From the NCBI RefSeq assembly GCF_024741815.1, contig NZ_CP102951.1, positions 372,001-436,000 of the forward strand: a stretch of 64,000 bases of DNA, in the 5' to 3' direction. Of this stretch, positions 24,793 through 34,772 are shown in pieces. Under the pieces are notes generated by a model. That model worked only from the letters and a program-made list of their open reading frames with translations, was not told the origin of the DNA and did no database searches. The DNA comes from Pseudomonas sp. LS1212 (lineage in GTDB: Bacteria > Pseudomonadota > Gammaproteobacteria > Pseudomonadales > Pseudomonadaceae). Every line of letters starts with the position of its first letter. Position 1 is the stretch's first letter. The position numbers were made by a program, and so were the translations under genes.

Positions 24793-25293
24793 ATGCTGGT
24801 CATTCACCAAAGAGTCGCGCCACAACCTGACTGGTCGGCAGAACTGCACCTGAACTTCGAAGCCCGCAGCAAAAGTCGTCTGCGCTGTTTCAGTGCCGCC
24901 GGTGAAGATGTCGGGCTGTTCCTGGAGCGCGGCCAGTCGCCGCTCCACGATGGCGAGTTTCTCAAGGCCGAGGACGGTCGTATCGTTCGCGTCTGCGCGC
25001 GCCCCGAGCAATTACTGCATGTTACTTGCTCGAGCGCCTTCGAATTGACGCGCGCCGCTTATCACTTGGGCAACCGTCACGTTGCCTTGCAGGTCGGCGA
25101 TGGCTGGCTGCGGCTGCTCGATGACTATGTCCTCAAGGCCATGCTCGAGCAGCTCGGGGCCCGCACCGAAACCATCGAGGCACCGTTTCAGCCGGAGCAC
25201 GGCGCCTACGGTGGCGGTCATCACCATTCGCGTCATGGCGACGAAGACTTCAACTACCCGCCGCGCCTGCATCAGTTCGGCGTGCGTCCATGA
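24793..25293 (+). CDS. ureE: Urease nickel metallochaperone UreE
   Basis: UreE delivers nickel to the urease apoprotein complex with UreD, UreF and UreG. The 166-residue protein has the family fold (FEARSKSRLRCFSAAGEDVGLFLERG) and the metal-binding segment HLGNRHVALQV. The C-terminal tail is His-rich (GGGHHHSRHGDEDFNYPPRLHQFG). Its stop overlaps the ureF start (ATGA). The structural genes ureABC and ureD are not in this window. Confidence 0.95.
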   Translation: MLVIHQRVAPQPDWSAELHLNFEARSKSRLRCFSAAGEDVGLFLERGQSPLHDGEFLKAEDGRIVRVCARPEQLLHVTCSSAFELTRAAYHLGNRHVALQVGDGWLRLLDDYVLKAMLEQLGARTETIEAPFQPEHGAYGGGHHHSRHGDEDFNYPPRLHQFGVRP

Positions 25294-25964
25294 GCCCGGC
25301 CTGGGCCCTGTTGCGCCTGGCCAGCCCGCAATTGCCGATTGGCGGGTACAGCTATTCCCAAGGGCTGGAAATGGCGGTCGAGCAGGCCAGCGTCACCGAC
25401 CCGGCCAGCGCTGCACGCTGGATCGGCGATCAACTCTTGCTCAATCTGGCCCGCTTCGAAGCACCCATGCTGTTGGCCCACTGCACGGCAGCGGCCGGGC
25501 AGGACTGGGGCCAATTGCTACAACTGTGCCAGGAGCATCGCGCCAGCCGCGAGACCCGTGAGTTGCACCAGGAAAGCCGACAGATGGGCTATTCGCTCAA
25601 ACAACTACTCGAAGGCTTGCCCGAACTCGACGCGCCCGCCCGGCGCTTCCTCGACCAGATACCAGAGCCTCATCTGGCCCTGGGTTGGGCGTTGGGCGCG
25701 CGCGCCTGGGGCATCACTCCGGCCGATGCCCTGGCGGCCTGGCTGTGGAGCTGGCTGGAAAATCAACTGGCCGTGCTCATGAAAACCCTGCCATTGGGCC
25801 AGCAAGCCGCCCAGCGCATGACCAGCGAACTGCTGCCACTGCTGCAACAGGCCCAGCAAATCGCCACCCACCTTGACCCTCGACACTACGGCAGCGCCGC
25901 CTTCGGCCTGTCCCTGGCGAGCATGGCTCATGAACGCCAATACAGCCGCCTGTTCCGATCCTAG
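25290..25964 (+). CDS. ureF: Urease accessory protein UreF
   Basis: UreF is an all-helical protein that joins UreD and UreG to activate urease. The 224-residue product shows the UreF N-terminus WALLRLASPQLPIGGYSYSQGLEMAVE and the helix motif QMGYSLKQLLEGLPEL. It ends MAHERQYSRLFRS, the conserved C-terminal stretch needed for complex assembly. It overlaps ureE by four bases and lies 10 bases before ureG. Confidence 0.95.
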   Translation: MSPAWALLRLASPQLPIGGYSYSQGLEMAVEQASVTDPASAARWIGDQLLLNLARFEAPMLLAHCTAAAGQDWGQLLQLCQEHRASRETRELHQESRQMGYSLKQLLEGLPELDAPARRFLDQIPEPHLALGWALGARAWGITPADALAAWLWSWLENQLAVLMKTLPLGQQAAQRMTSELLPLLQQAQQIATHLDPRHYGSAAFGLSLASMAHERQYSRLFRS

Positions 25965-25974
25965 GAGAAAACCC

Positions 25975-26589
<615 letters not shown>

Positions 26590-26614
26590 CTCGCCACCTT
26601 CAAGGAAGCTCACC

Positions 26615-27187
26615 ATGACACTCAAGAAAGTCCTCGCTACCGTCGCCTTGCTGTTGAGCCCGGCCATGGCCTTCGCTCACCCCGGCCACGGCGACAATGG
26701 CCTGCTGGCCGGCATCGGCCACCCGATCGGCGGCCTCGATCACCTGCTGGCCATGCTCGCAGTCGGCCTGTGGGCCGCTCAACAGCAAGGCGCAGCCCGT
26801 TGGGCACTGCCTTGCGCTTTCGTCGGGACGATGCTGATCGGTGGTTTGCTGGGCTTTGCCGGCCTTCAGTTGCCAGGGCTGGAAAGCGGCATTGCGGCTT
26901 CTGTCCTGGCACTGGGGCTGGCTGTGGCCCTGGCGGTGCGACCGCCAGTGGCGCTGGCGGTTGTCGCTACCGCGTCGTTTGCCTTGTCCCATGGTGTAGC
27001 GCATGGGCTTGAACTGCCGGAGATGTCCAGCCCGTGGGCTTATGCGGTTGGGTTCGTGGTGGCGACATCGGTACTGCACGCAGTCGGTTATGCGCTTGTG
27101 CGGGTATTGCCACAGGCAGCGGCGCCGCTGGTGCGGCTGGCGGGTGTAGCATCGGCGGCTACCGGCGCTTGGCTGTTGGCTGGCTGA
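26615..27187 (+). CDS. ureJ: HupE/UreJ-family nickel permease
   Basis: This is a 190-residue integral membrane protein with a signal-like N-terminus (MTLKKVLATVALLLSPAMAFA). It carries the HupE/UreJ motif HPGHGDNGLLAGIGHPIGGLDHLLAMLAVGLWA and further histidines in HGVAHGLELP. Members import nickel or related metals for hydrogenase or urease. It is the fourth gene of ureEFG-J, so urease nickel supply is the natural assignment. It ends at a REP pair shared with the convergent mrcA gene. Confidence 0.9.
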   Translation: MTLKKVLATVALLLSPAMAFAHPGHGDNGLLAGIGHPIGGLDHLLAMLAVGLWAAQQQGAARWALPCAFVGTMLIGGLLGFAGLQLPGLESGIAASVLALGLAVALAVRPPVALAVVATASFALSHGVAHGLELPEMSSPWAYAVGFVVATSVLHAVGYALVRVLPQAAAPLVRLAGVASAATGAWLLAG

Positions 27188-27195
27188 GCCTTTGA

Positions 27196-27277
27196 GGGCC
27201 TCATCGCTGGCAAGCCCACACAGAGCTCGACACTCGACCCGTGGCCGGGCGGCGTTCCGCTTGCCAGCGATGAGGCC
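27196..27277. repeat. REP pair between ureJ and mrcA
   Basis: Arms GGGCCTCATCGCTGGCAAGC (27196-27215) and GCTTGCCAGCGATGAGGCC (27259-27277) are inverted, with a 43-base GC-rich spacer. It sits at a convergent 3'-3' junction, a typical REP location. Confidence 0.85.
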
Positions 27278-27302
27278 AGGACAGCCCCCATCAAATAACC
27301 GG

Positions 27303-29726
27303 TCAGAACAAATCGATCGGCGCCGACTCATCCGCCGGCAATGGGCTACCTGGCACGCTGCCGTTGAGCTCGTTGATCGATGGCGGGGTGTCTTCGGCCT
27401 TGAACAGCTCGAAATAGGCGCCAGCCGTGCTCGGTGTAGCCGCACGGCCGCTGATCGGGTCTACGCGCAGGCTGAGGATGCCTTCAGGCTCGGGCTGGGT
27501 ATGCACCGGCTTGTCCTTCAGGGCGGCGCCCATGTAGCTCATCCAGATCGGCAGGGCGGCAGTCCCGCCGAATTCGCGGCGGCCGAGGGTTTCCGGCTGG
27601 TCGAAGCCTGTCCAGACGGTGGTCATGTAATCGGCGTTGTAGCCGGAGAACCAGGCGTCCTTGGATTCATTGGTGGTACCGGTCTTGCCTGCCAGGTCGG
27701 CACGGCCAAGGGCCAGCGCACGGCGGCCGGTGCCGCGTTTGATCACATCCTCGAGCATGCTGGTGAGGATGTAGGTCGTGCGCCCGTCAATGATGCGTTC
27801 CGCCACGGCCGGGGGCTGGATGGCGAGCGGGGTCACCGGGGTGTTCTCGGTGATGATGGCGGGCTCGGGGGCGGGTTCGCCGGCCATATCTTCGTGCAGC
27901 GGTACGCTGGCCGGATTGGCGACGAACAGCGTCTCGCCGCTACGGCTTTCGATGCGGTCGATCAGGTACGGGGTGATCTTGTAGCCACCATTGGCGAAGG
28001 TGCTCCAGCCGGTAGCGATCTCCATCGGGGTCAGTGTGGCCGTACCGAGTGCCAGCGACAGGTTGCGCGGCAGGTCCTGTTTGTTGAACCCGAACTTGCT
28101 GATGTAGTCGATGGCCGTATCGATGCCGATGGCCTGCAGCAGACGGATCGATACCAGGTTGCGCGACTTGTACAGTGCTTCGCGCATGCGGATGGGGCCA
28201 AGGAAGGTGTTGGTGTCGTTCTTCGGACGCCAGACCTTGTCCAGGTATTCGTCGACGAACACGATGGGCGCATCGTTGACCAGGCTGGAGGCGGTGTAGC
28301 CGTTGTCCAGCGCGGCACTGTAGATGAAGGGCTTGAAGCTCGAGCCCGGCTGGCGCTTGGCCTGCATGGCGCGGTTGTAATTGCTTTGCTCGAAGGAGAA
28401 ACCGCCTACCAGGGCACGAATGGCACCATTGTTCGGGTCAAGCGATACCAGTGCGCTTTGCGCGCTCGGAACCTGGCTGAAGTTCAGGCTGTTGTCGGCT
28501 TGGCGCTGGATCCGGATCAGGTCGCCGACCTGAGCGACATCGGCCGGTTGCTGCGGGCTTCGCCCCTGGCTGTTGCTGTTCAGGAAGGGGCGAGCCCACT
28601 TCATGGTTTCCCAGGCGACAGGCTGCTCTGCGCCGCTGCGGGTCAGTACGCGCAGGCCGCTCTTGTCGACCTGGGTGACGATGGCAGGTTCCAGGCCATT
28701 GAGCGACCGCTGCTTGGTCAGTTCCTGCAGCCAGGCTTCACGGGTCTTGCCTGGCAGGCGCGACTCCGGTCCACGGTAGCCGTGACGCTGATCGTAGGCG
28801 AGCAGGCCTTCGAGAACCGCGGCATTGGCGATTTCCTGGAGGTTGCTCGGTACCGTGGTGGTGACGCGAAACCCTTCGGTGTAGGCATCGCTGCCATAGC
28901 GGCCGACCATTTCGGCGCGGGCCATTTCGGCGATGTACGGCGCATTCACTTCCGGTGTGGGAACGTGATAGCTGGCATTGATAGGTTCGGCCAGGGCCGC
29001 CTGGTAACTGGCCTCGTCAATTTTGCCGAGTTTGTACATGCGGCCCAGGATCCAGTCGCGCCGCTCCTTGCTGCGTACCGGGTTGGCCAGCGGGTTGAAG
29101 CGTGAAGGCGCCTTGGGCAGGCCGGCGATCATGGCCATTTGCGCCAGGCTGACGTCGCGGATGGACTTGCCGTAATACACCTGGGCGGCCGCCTCGATCC
29201 CGTAGGCGCGGTTGCCCAGATAGATCTTGTTGACGTACAGCTCGAGAATTTCGTCCTTGGTCAGTTCGCGCTCAATCTGCAGGGCCAGCAAAATTTCGTT
29301 GGTCTTGCGCGAGAAGCTGCGTTCGCTGGTGAGGAAGTAGTTTTTCGCCACTTGCATGGTGATGGTGCTGCCGCCGGTCTGAATGTGGCCGGTCTTGAGC
29401 AACTGGGTGGCAGCCCGCATCAGGCTTGCGGGGTCGACGCCGTAATGATTGGCAAAATTGTCGTCCTCGGCTGAAAGCAAGGCCTGGATGAAGTGCGGAG
29501 GGATGTCTGCAAAGCGGATCGGCGAGCGGCGCATCTCGCCAAACTCGGCGATCAGTTTGCCGTCGCTGCTGTAAACCCGCAGGGGGATCTGCAACTGAAT
29601 GCTTCTCAGCGACTCTACAGAGGGTAGGCCAGGGCTAAGATACAGAAACGCACCGCTCAAACCGAGCAACAGCCCGCAGAAAACAGCGACGAAAGACCAC
29701 CAGGAAAACTTCAGCAGGCGTATCAA
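27303..29726 (-). CDS. mrcA: Penicillin-binding protein 1A (TTG start)
   Basis: This bifunctional class A PBP polymerises and cross-links peptidoglycan. The 807-residue protein has an N-terminal membrane anchor (FSWWSFVAVFCGLLLGLSGAFLYL) and a GT51 transglycosylase domain with the catalytic Glu in SAEDDNF (residue 87) plus QTGGSTITMQVAKN. The transpeptidase domain has the SxxK box in QPGSSFKPF, SRN, and GKTGTTNES. The start at 29726 is TTG: no in-frame ATG precedes the anchor. It is divergent from pilM, the standard ponA-pilM pairing. Confidence 0.95.
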   Translation of the reverse strand: MIRLLKFSWWSFVAVFCGLLLGLSGAFLYLSPGLPSVESLRSIQLQIPLRVYSSDGKLIAEFGEMRRSPIRFADIPPHFIQALLSAEDDNFANHYGVDPASLMRAATQLLKTGHIQTGGSTITMQVAKNYFLTSERSFSRKTNEILLALQIERELTKDEILELYVNKIYLGNRAYGIEAAAQVYYGKSIRDVSLAQMAMIAGLPKAPSRFNPLANPVRSKERRDWILGRMYKLGKIDEASYQAALAEPINASYHVPTPEVNAPYIAEMARAEMVGRYGSDAYTEGFRVTTTVPSNLQEIANAAVLEGLLAYDQRHGYRGPESRLPGKTREAWLQELTKQRSLNGLEPAIVTQVDKSGLRVLTRSGAEQPVAWETMKWARPFLNSNSQGRSPQQPADVAQVGDLIRIQRQADNSLNFSQVPSAQSALVSLDPNNGAIRALVGGFSFEQSNYNRAMQAKRQPGSSFKPFIYSAALDNGYTASSLVNDAPIVFVDEYLDKVWRPKNDTNTFLGPIRMREALYKSRNLVSIRLLQAIGIDTAIDYISKFGFNKQDLPRNLSLALGTATLTPMEIATGWSTFANGGYKITPYLIDRIESRSGETLFVANPASVPLHEDMAGEPAPEPAIITENTPVTPLAIQPPAVAERIIDGRTTYILTSMLEDVIKRGTGRRALALGRADLAGKTGTTNESKDAWFSGYNADYMTTVWTGFDQPETLGRREFGGTAALPIWMSYMGAALKDKPVHTQPEPEGILSLRVDPISGRAATPSTAGAYFELFKAEDTPPSINELNGSVPGSPLPADESAPIDLF

Positions 29727-29795
29727 GGCTTTTGGATTTCCAGATAAAAGAATGGGTTAAGCACAGTGGCCGGCGAGAAGGAAATTGTGCTGGGC

Positions 29796-29801
29796 ATTAT
29801 A
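29796..29801 (-). promoter_or_regulatory. Likely -10 element of mrcA
   Basis: A perfect TATAAT on the minus strand lies about 70 bases upstream of the mrcA start, in the 181-base divergent gap with pilM. No good -35 hexamer is seen at 16-18 bases, so the promoter call is tentative. Confidence 0.4.
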
Positions 29802-29907
29802 AGCATTTTTCGGCATTGAGCGTTATTTGTGCAGCTGTCAAGGCTGCTTTTATCGGCGCTGGATTACAAATGAGCGGTCGCCCGCGGCAAATAACAGGGA
29901 ATCGGTA

Positions 29908-30972
29908 GTGCTTGGACTCCTCGGCAGGAAAGCTCGTTCACTTGTAGGGATCGATATCAGCTCCACCTCGGTAAAGCTCATTGAGCTCAGTCTGGCCGGC
30001 GGCCGCTTCAAGGTGGAGGCCTACGCCGTAGAGCCGTTGCCGTCGGGCGCCGTCGTCGATAGGAACATCGCTGAACCGGAGCGCGTGGGCCAGGCGTTGG
30101 CCAGGGCTCGGGCCAAGGCGCGCTCAACTGCCAGGCATGCCTCGGTGGCTGTTGCAGGCTCTGCCGTGATCACCAAGATCATCGAGCTGCAAGCGGGCCT
30201 CAACGATGATGAGATGGAAATCCAGGTCAAGGTTGAAGCCGATCAATACATCCCCTATCCGCTCGAAGAGGTGGCAATCGATTTCGAGGTCCAGGGGTTG
30301 TCCCTGCGTAGCCCTGATCGGGTCGAGGTGCTGTTGGCCGCTTGCCGCAAGGAAAGCGTCGAGGTCCGCGAGGCGGCGCTGGCACTGGCCGGCCTGACGG
30401 CGCGAGTGGTGGATATCGAGGCCTTTGCGCTGGAGCGGGCCTGCGCGCTCCTTACGCCGCACGAGGCCAGCGACCAGGGTGCCTCGGTTGTTGCGCTGGT
30501 TGATATCGGTGCGACCACGACAACACTGAGCGTTCTGCGCAGCGGCAGGATCATTTACACCCGTGAGCAGCTGTTCGGTGGCAGGCAACTGACCGAAGCG
30601 ATCCAGCGCCGCTATGGCCTGTCGGTCGAAGAGGCCGGGCTTGCGAAAAAGCAGGGCGGGCTGCCTGATGACTACCCTGGCGAAGTCCTGCAGCCGTTCA
30701 TGGAAGCGGTAGCCCAGCAAATTTCGCGCTCGTTGCAGTTTTTCTTTGCCGCCGGGCAATTCCACAAGGTCGACTGCATTCTGCTGGCCGGCGGCACAGC
30801 TTTGCTGAGCGGGCTCGACCATCTGGTCCAGCAGCGCCTGACCACGGCGACCCTGCTGGCCAACCCCTTTGCCGATATGACCATCAGTAGCAGAATCGAC
30901 GCCACGGCGCTGGTCAGCGATGCGCCGGCCCTGATGATCGCCTGCGGGCTGGCGCTGAGGGGGTTCGACTGA
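29908..30972 (+). CDS. pilM: Type IV pilus assembly protein PilM (GTG start)
   Basis: PilM is an actin-like cytoplasmic ATP-binding protein that recruits PilN to the inner-membrane alignment complex. From the GTG at 29908 it has 354 residues beginning MLGLLGRKARSLVGIDISSTSVKLIEL, with the phosphate-1 loop GIDISST. Further motifs are VALVDIGATTTTLSVL and CILLAGGTALLSGL. A CAGGGA site precedes the GTG; upstream in-frame codons are not conserved-looking. Its stop overlaps the pilN start (TGATG). Confidence 0.95.
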   Translation: MLGLLGRKARSLVGIDISSTSVKLIELSLAGGRFKVEAYAVEPLPSGAVVDRNIAEPERVGQALARARAKARSTARHASVAVAGSAVITKIIELQAGLNDDEMEIQVKVEADQYIPYPLEEVAIDFEVQGLSLRSPDRVEVLLAACRKESVEVREAALALAGLTARVVDIEAFALERACALLTPHEASDQGASVVALVDIGATTTTLSVLRSGRIIYTREQLFGGRQLTEAIQRRYGLSVEEAGLAKKQGGLPDDYPGEVLQPFMEAVAQQISRSLQFFFAAGQFHKVDCILLAGGTALLSGLDHLVQQRLTTATLLANPFADMTISSRIDATALVSDAPALMIACGLALRGFD

Positions 30973-31538
30973 TGGCCCGGATCAATCTGCTGCCGTGGCG
31001 CGAGGAGCTTCGCGAACAACGCCGCAAGCGCTTTTTGATGATGATGGCCGGGGTCGTCGTGGCAAGTGTCGCCGTAGTGCTGTTGGCCGGTCATGGCATC
31101 GACAGGGCCATTGAGCGCCAGACCGTGCGCAATGCTTATGTCCAGAGCGAGATCGACCAGCTCGATACGCGGATCAAGCAGATCGACGAACTCAAGAGCC
31201 GCCGCCGGCAACTGCTCGACCGCATGCAGATCATCGAGGATTTGCAGGGCAATCGACCGCTCATCGGGCATATCTTCGACCAGTTGGTGCGCACCCTGCC
31301 GGACGGCGTCCATTTCACCGATGTGAAGCGCGAGGGCAAGACGCTTTCGCTGTCCGGTGCGGCCGAATCCAATCATCGGGTCTCGGAGCTCATGCGTAAC
31401 CTTGAAACCTCGCCCTGGCTCGAAGCGCCGAACCTGACCGAGGTCAAGGCTATCGGCGCCGGTGAGGCCGGCCAGGCCAGCTTTTTCCGGCTGGCCGTTC
31501 GTCAGAGCCAGCCTCAGGTCGGGGACCAAGCCCGATGA
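30972..31538 (+). CDS. pilN: Type IV pilus assembly protein PilN
   Basis: PilN is a bitopic inner-membrane protein; its cytoplasmic N-terminus MARINLLPWREELREQRRKRF is the conserved motif that docks into PilM. One membrane helix (about residues 20-40, FLMMMAGVVVASVAVVLLAG) is followed by a coiled coil and a ferredoxin-like periplasmic domain (LPDGVHFTDVKREGKTLSLSG). The protein has 188 residues. It overlaps pilO by four bases. Confidence 0.95.
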   Translation: MARINLLPWREELREQRRKRFLMMMAGVVVASVAVVLLAGHGIDRAIERQTVRNAYVQSEIDQLDTRIKQIDELKSRRRQLLDRMQIIEDLQGNRPLIGHIFDQLVRTLPDGVHFTDVKREGKTLSLSGAAESNHRVSELMRNLETSPWLEAPNLTEVKAIGAGEAGQASFFRLAVRQSQPQVGDQAR

Positions 31539-32158
31539 GCCTGCCGCAGTGGTTCTCCAGGCTTCGCCGGATCGACATCAACGATCTGGACATGAACAAC
31601 ATGGGTTCCTGGCCCGCCGCCATCAAAACGCTGGTGGGGATCATGCTCATGGCCCTGGTGCTGGTAGCGGGATACAGCTTCCACCTCAAGGAACTCAGAG
31701 CGCTGCTTGAGCGCAAGCAGGCCGACGAAGTCGCGTTGAAAGTGCAATTGGCCAGCAAAGCCTTGCAGGCGGGCAACCTCGAGGCCTATAGCGGGCAGTT
31801 GACGGCGATGGAAGCGTCCTTCGACGCCATGCTCGCGCAGTTGCCCAGCGATACCGAAGTACCCGGGCTGCTGGAGGACATCACCAGGACAGGCCTGGGC
31901 AACGGCCTGGTGTTCGAAGAGATCCAGTTGCAGCCCGAGGTGGCCCGGCCTTTTTACATCGAGCTGCCGATCCAGATCACGGTGACCGGCAACTACCATG
32001 ACCTGGCAGCCTTCGCCAGCGGCGTGGCGCGCCTGCCGCGAATCGTTACCTTGCATGACTTCCGGATCAAGCCCGTCGACCCGGCCAGCCCGGCTCCTCT
32101 GCGCATGAATATCGTGGCCAGGACCTACCGCTATAGCGATCAGGGGGCGCGGCAATGA
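31535..32158 (+). CDS. pilO: Type IV pilus assembly protein PilO
   Basis: PilO forms a heterodimer with PilN in the inner membrane and periplasm. The 207-residue protein has a cytoplasmic N-terminus (MSLPQWFSRLRRIDINDLDMNNMGSWP), one membrane helix (TLVGIMLMALVLVAGYSFHL), a coiled coil and a periplasmic domain with LPSDTEVPGLLEDITRTGLGNGL. It overlaps both pilN and pilP by ATGA, indicating tight coupling within the operon. Confidence 0.95.
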   Translation: MSLPQWFSRLRRIDINDLDMNNMGSWPAAIKTLVGIMLMALVLVAGYSFHLKELRALLERKQADEVALKVQLASKALQAGNLEAYSGQLTAMEASFDAMLAQLPSDTEVPGLLEDITRTGLGNGLVFEEIQLQPEVARPFYIELPIQITVTGNYHDLAAFASGVARLPRIVTLHDFRIKPVDPASPAPLRMNIVARTYRYSDQGARQ

Positions 32159-32682
32159 GGGCCGTCTATAGGGTGGTGCTGATGGCCCTGGCCCTGCTCC
32201 TGGGTGGCTGTGGCAGCGCCGATGACGTTGCCGACCTGAAGGCCTATGCCGATGAGGTGCGAGCCAGGCCAAAAGGCGCTGTCGAGCCTCTTCCACGTTT
32301 CCTCCATTACCATGCTTTCACGTATGACGCCGGGGCGTTGCGCAGCCCCTTTGAGCCGCAAGCGACAGTCGACCCGGCCAACCGTCGAAAAGGTTCGCGT
32401 GAAAACATGCTGGACCCGAACCGGCTCAAACAGTTTCTCGAAGGCTTCAACCTCGACCAGTTGGAGATGGTGGGCACGCTGTCCAACCGCACGGGCACCT
32501 TTGCCCTGATACGGGGAGCAGGCAGCGTCCATCGGGTGAAGGTCGGTGATTACCTGGGGCGTAACGACGGGCGGATTGTCGCAATCAGCGATTCGCAGGT
32601 CGATATCGTTGAAATCGTTTCGGAAGGAATGGGGGCCTGGCTTGAGCGGCCGCGAACCATTTCCCTCAAGGAGCGTTCTTAA
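32155..32682 (+). CDS. pilP: Type IV pilus lipoprotein PilP
   Basis: PilP is an inner-membrane lipoprotein that links the PilNO dimer to the PilQ secretin. The 175-residue precursor has a lipobox ALLLGGCGSADD with the acylated Cys near residue 19, then a disordered region. The beta-sandwich domain follows (LEGFNLDQLEMVGTLSNRTGTFALIRGAGSVHRVKVGDYLGRNDG). It ends 31 bases before the chosen pilQ start. Confidence 0.94.
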   Translation: MRAVYRVVLMALALLLGGCGSADDVADLKAYADEVRARPKGAVEPLPRFLHYHAFTYDAGALRSPFEPQATVDPANRRKGSRENMLDPNRLKQFLEGFNLDQLEMVGTLSNRTGTFALIRGAGSVHRVKVGDYLGRNDGRIVAISDSQVDIVEIVSEGMGAWLERPRTISLKERS

Positions 32683-32713
32683 AGGCCTTGTACTCGTGTG
32701 GTGGAACTCGAAC

Positions 32714-34768
32714 ATGAACAGGATTCTATCTGCCGTTGGCATTGCGCTATGGATAGCGCTGATGTCGCCCACGGTGTTGGCCACTACCCTCAAGACCCTG
32801 GAGGTAGCAGCGCTGCCCGGTGATCGGGTGGAGCTGAAGCTTTCGTTCGACGGCCCGGCCCCTGCGCCAAAGGGCTATGCCACCGAGCAGCCGGCGCGAA
32901 TCGCGCTGGACTTGCCCGGTGTAACCAATGGGCTGGCGGTGAAGCGCCGCGACCTGGGCTCGGGCAATGCCCGCAGCGTCGTTGTCGTGGAGGCGAAGGA
33001 GCGGACACGCCTGGTCGTCAACCTGGCGGCGCAGGCGCCCTACAGCACGCGGGTCGAAGGCAATGATCTGGTACTGGTGATCGGCCAGGGTAGCGACGCG
33101 TTGCCAGGCCGCGCGCCAGGACAGACGCAAGTGTCGCCGACACCCGCCCCGGCGCGGGTTCCAGCAGCTTCCGGCAGGGCGATCAGGAACATCGACTTTC
33201 AACGCGGCGAGTTGGGCGAAGGCAATGTGGTCATCGAACTGAGCGACCCGACCATCAGCGCCGATATCAAGGAACAAGGCGGCAAGATTCGTCTGAATTT
33301 CGCCAGGACCCGCTTGCCCGAGCCGCTGCGCGTGCGACTGGACGTGAAAAATTTCGCCACGCCTGTTCAGTTCGTCAGCGCCACAGCCGATGGCGGTACC
33401 AGCAGTGTCAGCATCGAGCCAGGCGGGGCCTTCGATTATTCGGCCTATCAGACAGACAACAAACTGACCATCAGCGTCAGGCCGCTGCACAGCGAAGACC
33501 TGCAGCAGCGCAAGGCTGACCGCTTCGCATACAGCGGGGAGAAGCTATCGCTGAACTTCCAGGATATCGACGTGCGCTCGGTGTTGCAGTTGATCGCCGA
33601 CTTCACCAACCTCAACCTGGTCGCCAGTGACACGATTCAGGGCGGTATCACCTTGCGCCTGCAGAACGTGCCGTGGGACCAGGCGCTGGACCTGGTGCTC
33701 AAGACCAAGGGCCTGGACAAGCGCAAGGTCGGCAATGTGTTGCTGGTGGCCCCGGCCGACGAAATCGCTGCCCGCGAGCGGCAGGAGCTGGAGTCGCAGA
33801 AGCAGATCGCCGAGCTGGCGCCCCTGCGCCGGGAGCTGTTGCAGGTCAACTATGCCAAGGCGGCAGACATCGCCAAGCTGTTCCAGTCGGTGACCAATGC
33901 CCAGGCACAGGAGCAGGAGCGCGGCTCGATCACGGTCGACGAGAGAACCAACAATATCATCGCCTACCAGACCCAGGATCGCCTGGACGAGCTACGCCGG
34001 ATCGTTGCGCAACTGGATATTCCGGTCCGTCAGGTCATGATCGAGGCGCGCATCGTCGAGGCCAACGTCGACTATGACAAGAGCCTTGGCGTGCGCTGGG
34101 GAGGTGCGACCAACCTGAAGGGCAGCAGCAACTGGACCGCCCATGGGCTCGGTGGCGACAGCATCGGCCCCAACGTGCCCTTCGTGGACATGGGGGTCGC
34201 CAATGCGACATCAGGTATCGGCCTGGGCTTCGTCACCGATAATGTGTTGCTGGACCTGGAGCTCAGTGCGATGGAGAAAACCGGTAACGGTGAAATCGTC
34301 TCTCAGCCCAAAGTGGTCACTTCTGACAAGGAAACCGCGAAAATCCTCAAGGGCACCGAAGTGCCCTATCAAGAGGCGAGCTCCAGCGGCGCGACCTCGG
34401 TCTCGTTCAAGGAAGCTTCGTTATCGCTGGAAGTCACCCCGCAGATTACCCCCGACAGTCGCATCATCATGGAGGTAAAGGTGACCAAGGATGAGCCGGA
34501 TTACCTCAACATGGTGCAGAATGTGCCGCCGATCAAGAAAAACGAGGTCAACGCCAAGGTGTTGGTCAATGATGGCGAAACCATCGTCATCGGCGGTGTT
34601 TTCTCGAATACGCAAAGTAAAACCGTAGATAAGGTGCCATTTCTTGGCGATGTACCGTATGTTGGCCGCCTCTTTCGCCGCGATGCCGTGCAAGAGAAAA
34701 AATCCGAGCTGCTGGTATTCCTGACACCGCGTATCATGAATAACCAGGCGATTGCTGTGAGTCGTTGA
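32714..34768 (+). CDS. pilQ: Type IV pilus secretin PilQ
   Basis: PilQ is the outer-membrane secretin through which the pilus passes. From the ATG at 32714 it has 684 residues: a signal peptide (MNRILSAVGIALWIALMSPTVLA), one or two peptidoglycan-binding AMIN domains, an STN domain (LNFQDIDVRSVLQLIADFTNLNLV), and secretin N and secretin domains ending ...VPFLGDVPYVGRLFRRDAVQEKKSELLVFLTPRIM, the conserved C-terminal signature. The stretch upstream to 32546 overlaps pilP in another frame. No strong ribosome-binding site precedes the start. Confidence 0.95.
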   Translation: MNRILSAVGIALWIALMSPTVLATTLKTLEVAALPGDRVELKLSFDGPAPAPKGYATEQPARIALDLPGVTNGLAVKRRDLGSGNARSVVVVEAKERTRLVVNLAAQAPYSTRVEGNDLVLVIGQGSDALPGRAPGQTQVSPTPAPARVPAASGRAIRNIDFQRGELGEGNVVIELSDPTISADIKEQGGKIRLNFARTRLPEPLRVRLDVKNFATPVQFVSATADGGTSSVSIEPGGAFDYSAYQTDNKLTISVRPLHSEDLQQRKADRFAYSGEKLSLNFQDIDVRSVLQLIADFTNLNLVASDTIQGGITLRLQNVPWDQALDLVLKTKGLDKRKVGNVLLVAPADEIAARERQELESQKQIAELAPLRRELLQVNYAKAADIAKLFQSVTNAQAQEQERGSITVDERTNNIIAYQTQDRLDELRRIVAQLDIPVRQVMIEARIVEANVDYDKSLGVRWGGATNLKGSSNWTAHGLGGDSIGPNVPFVDMGVANATSGIGLGFVTDNVLLDLELSAMEKTGNGEIVSQPKVVTSDKETAKILKGTEVPYQEASSSGATSVSFKEASLSLEVTPQITPDSRIIMEVKVTKDEPDYLNMVQNVPPIKKNEVNAKVLVNDGETIVIGGVFSNTQSKTVDKVPFLGDVPYVGRLFRRDAVQEKKSELLVFLTPRIMNNQAIAVSR

Positions 34769-34772
34769 TTCT

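Noticed and set aside
27192..29105. 637-codon open frame opposite mrcA
   Set aside because: Shadow of the penicillin-binding protein gene; composition is that of a complementary frame and it crosses a REP pair.
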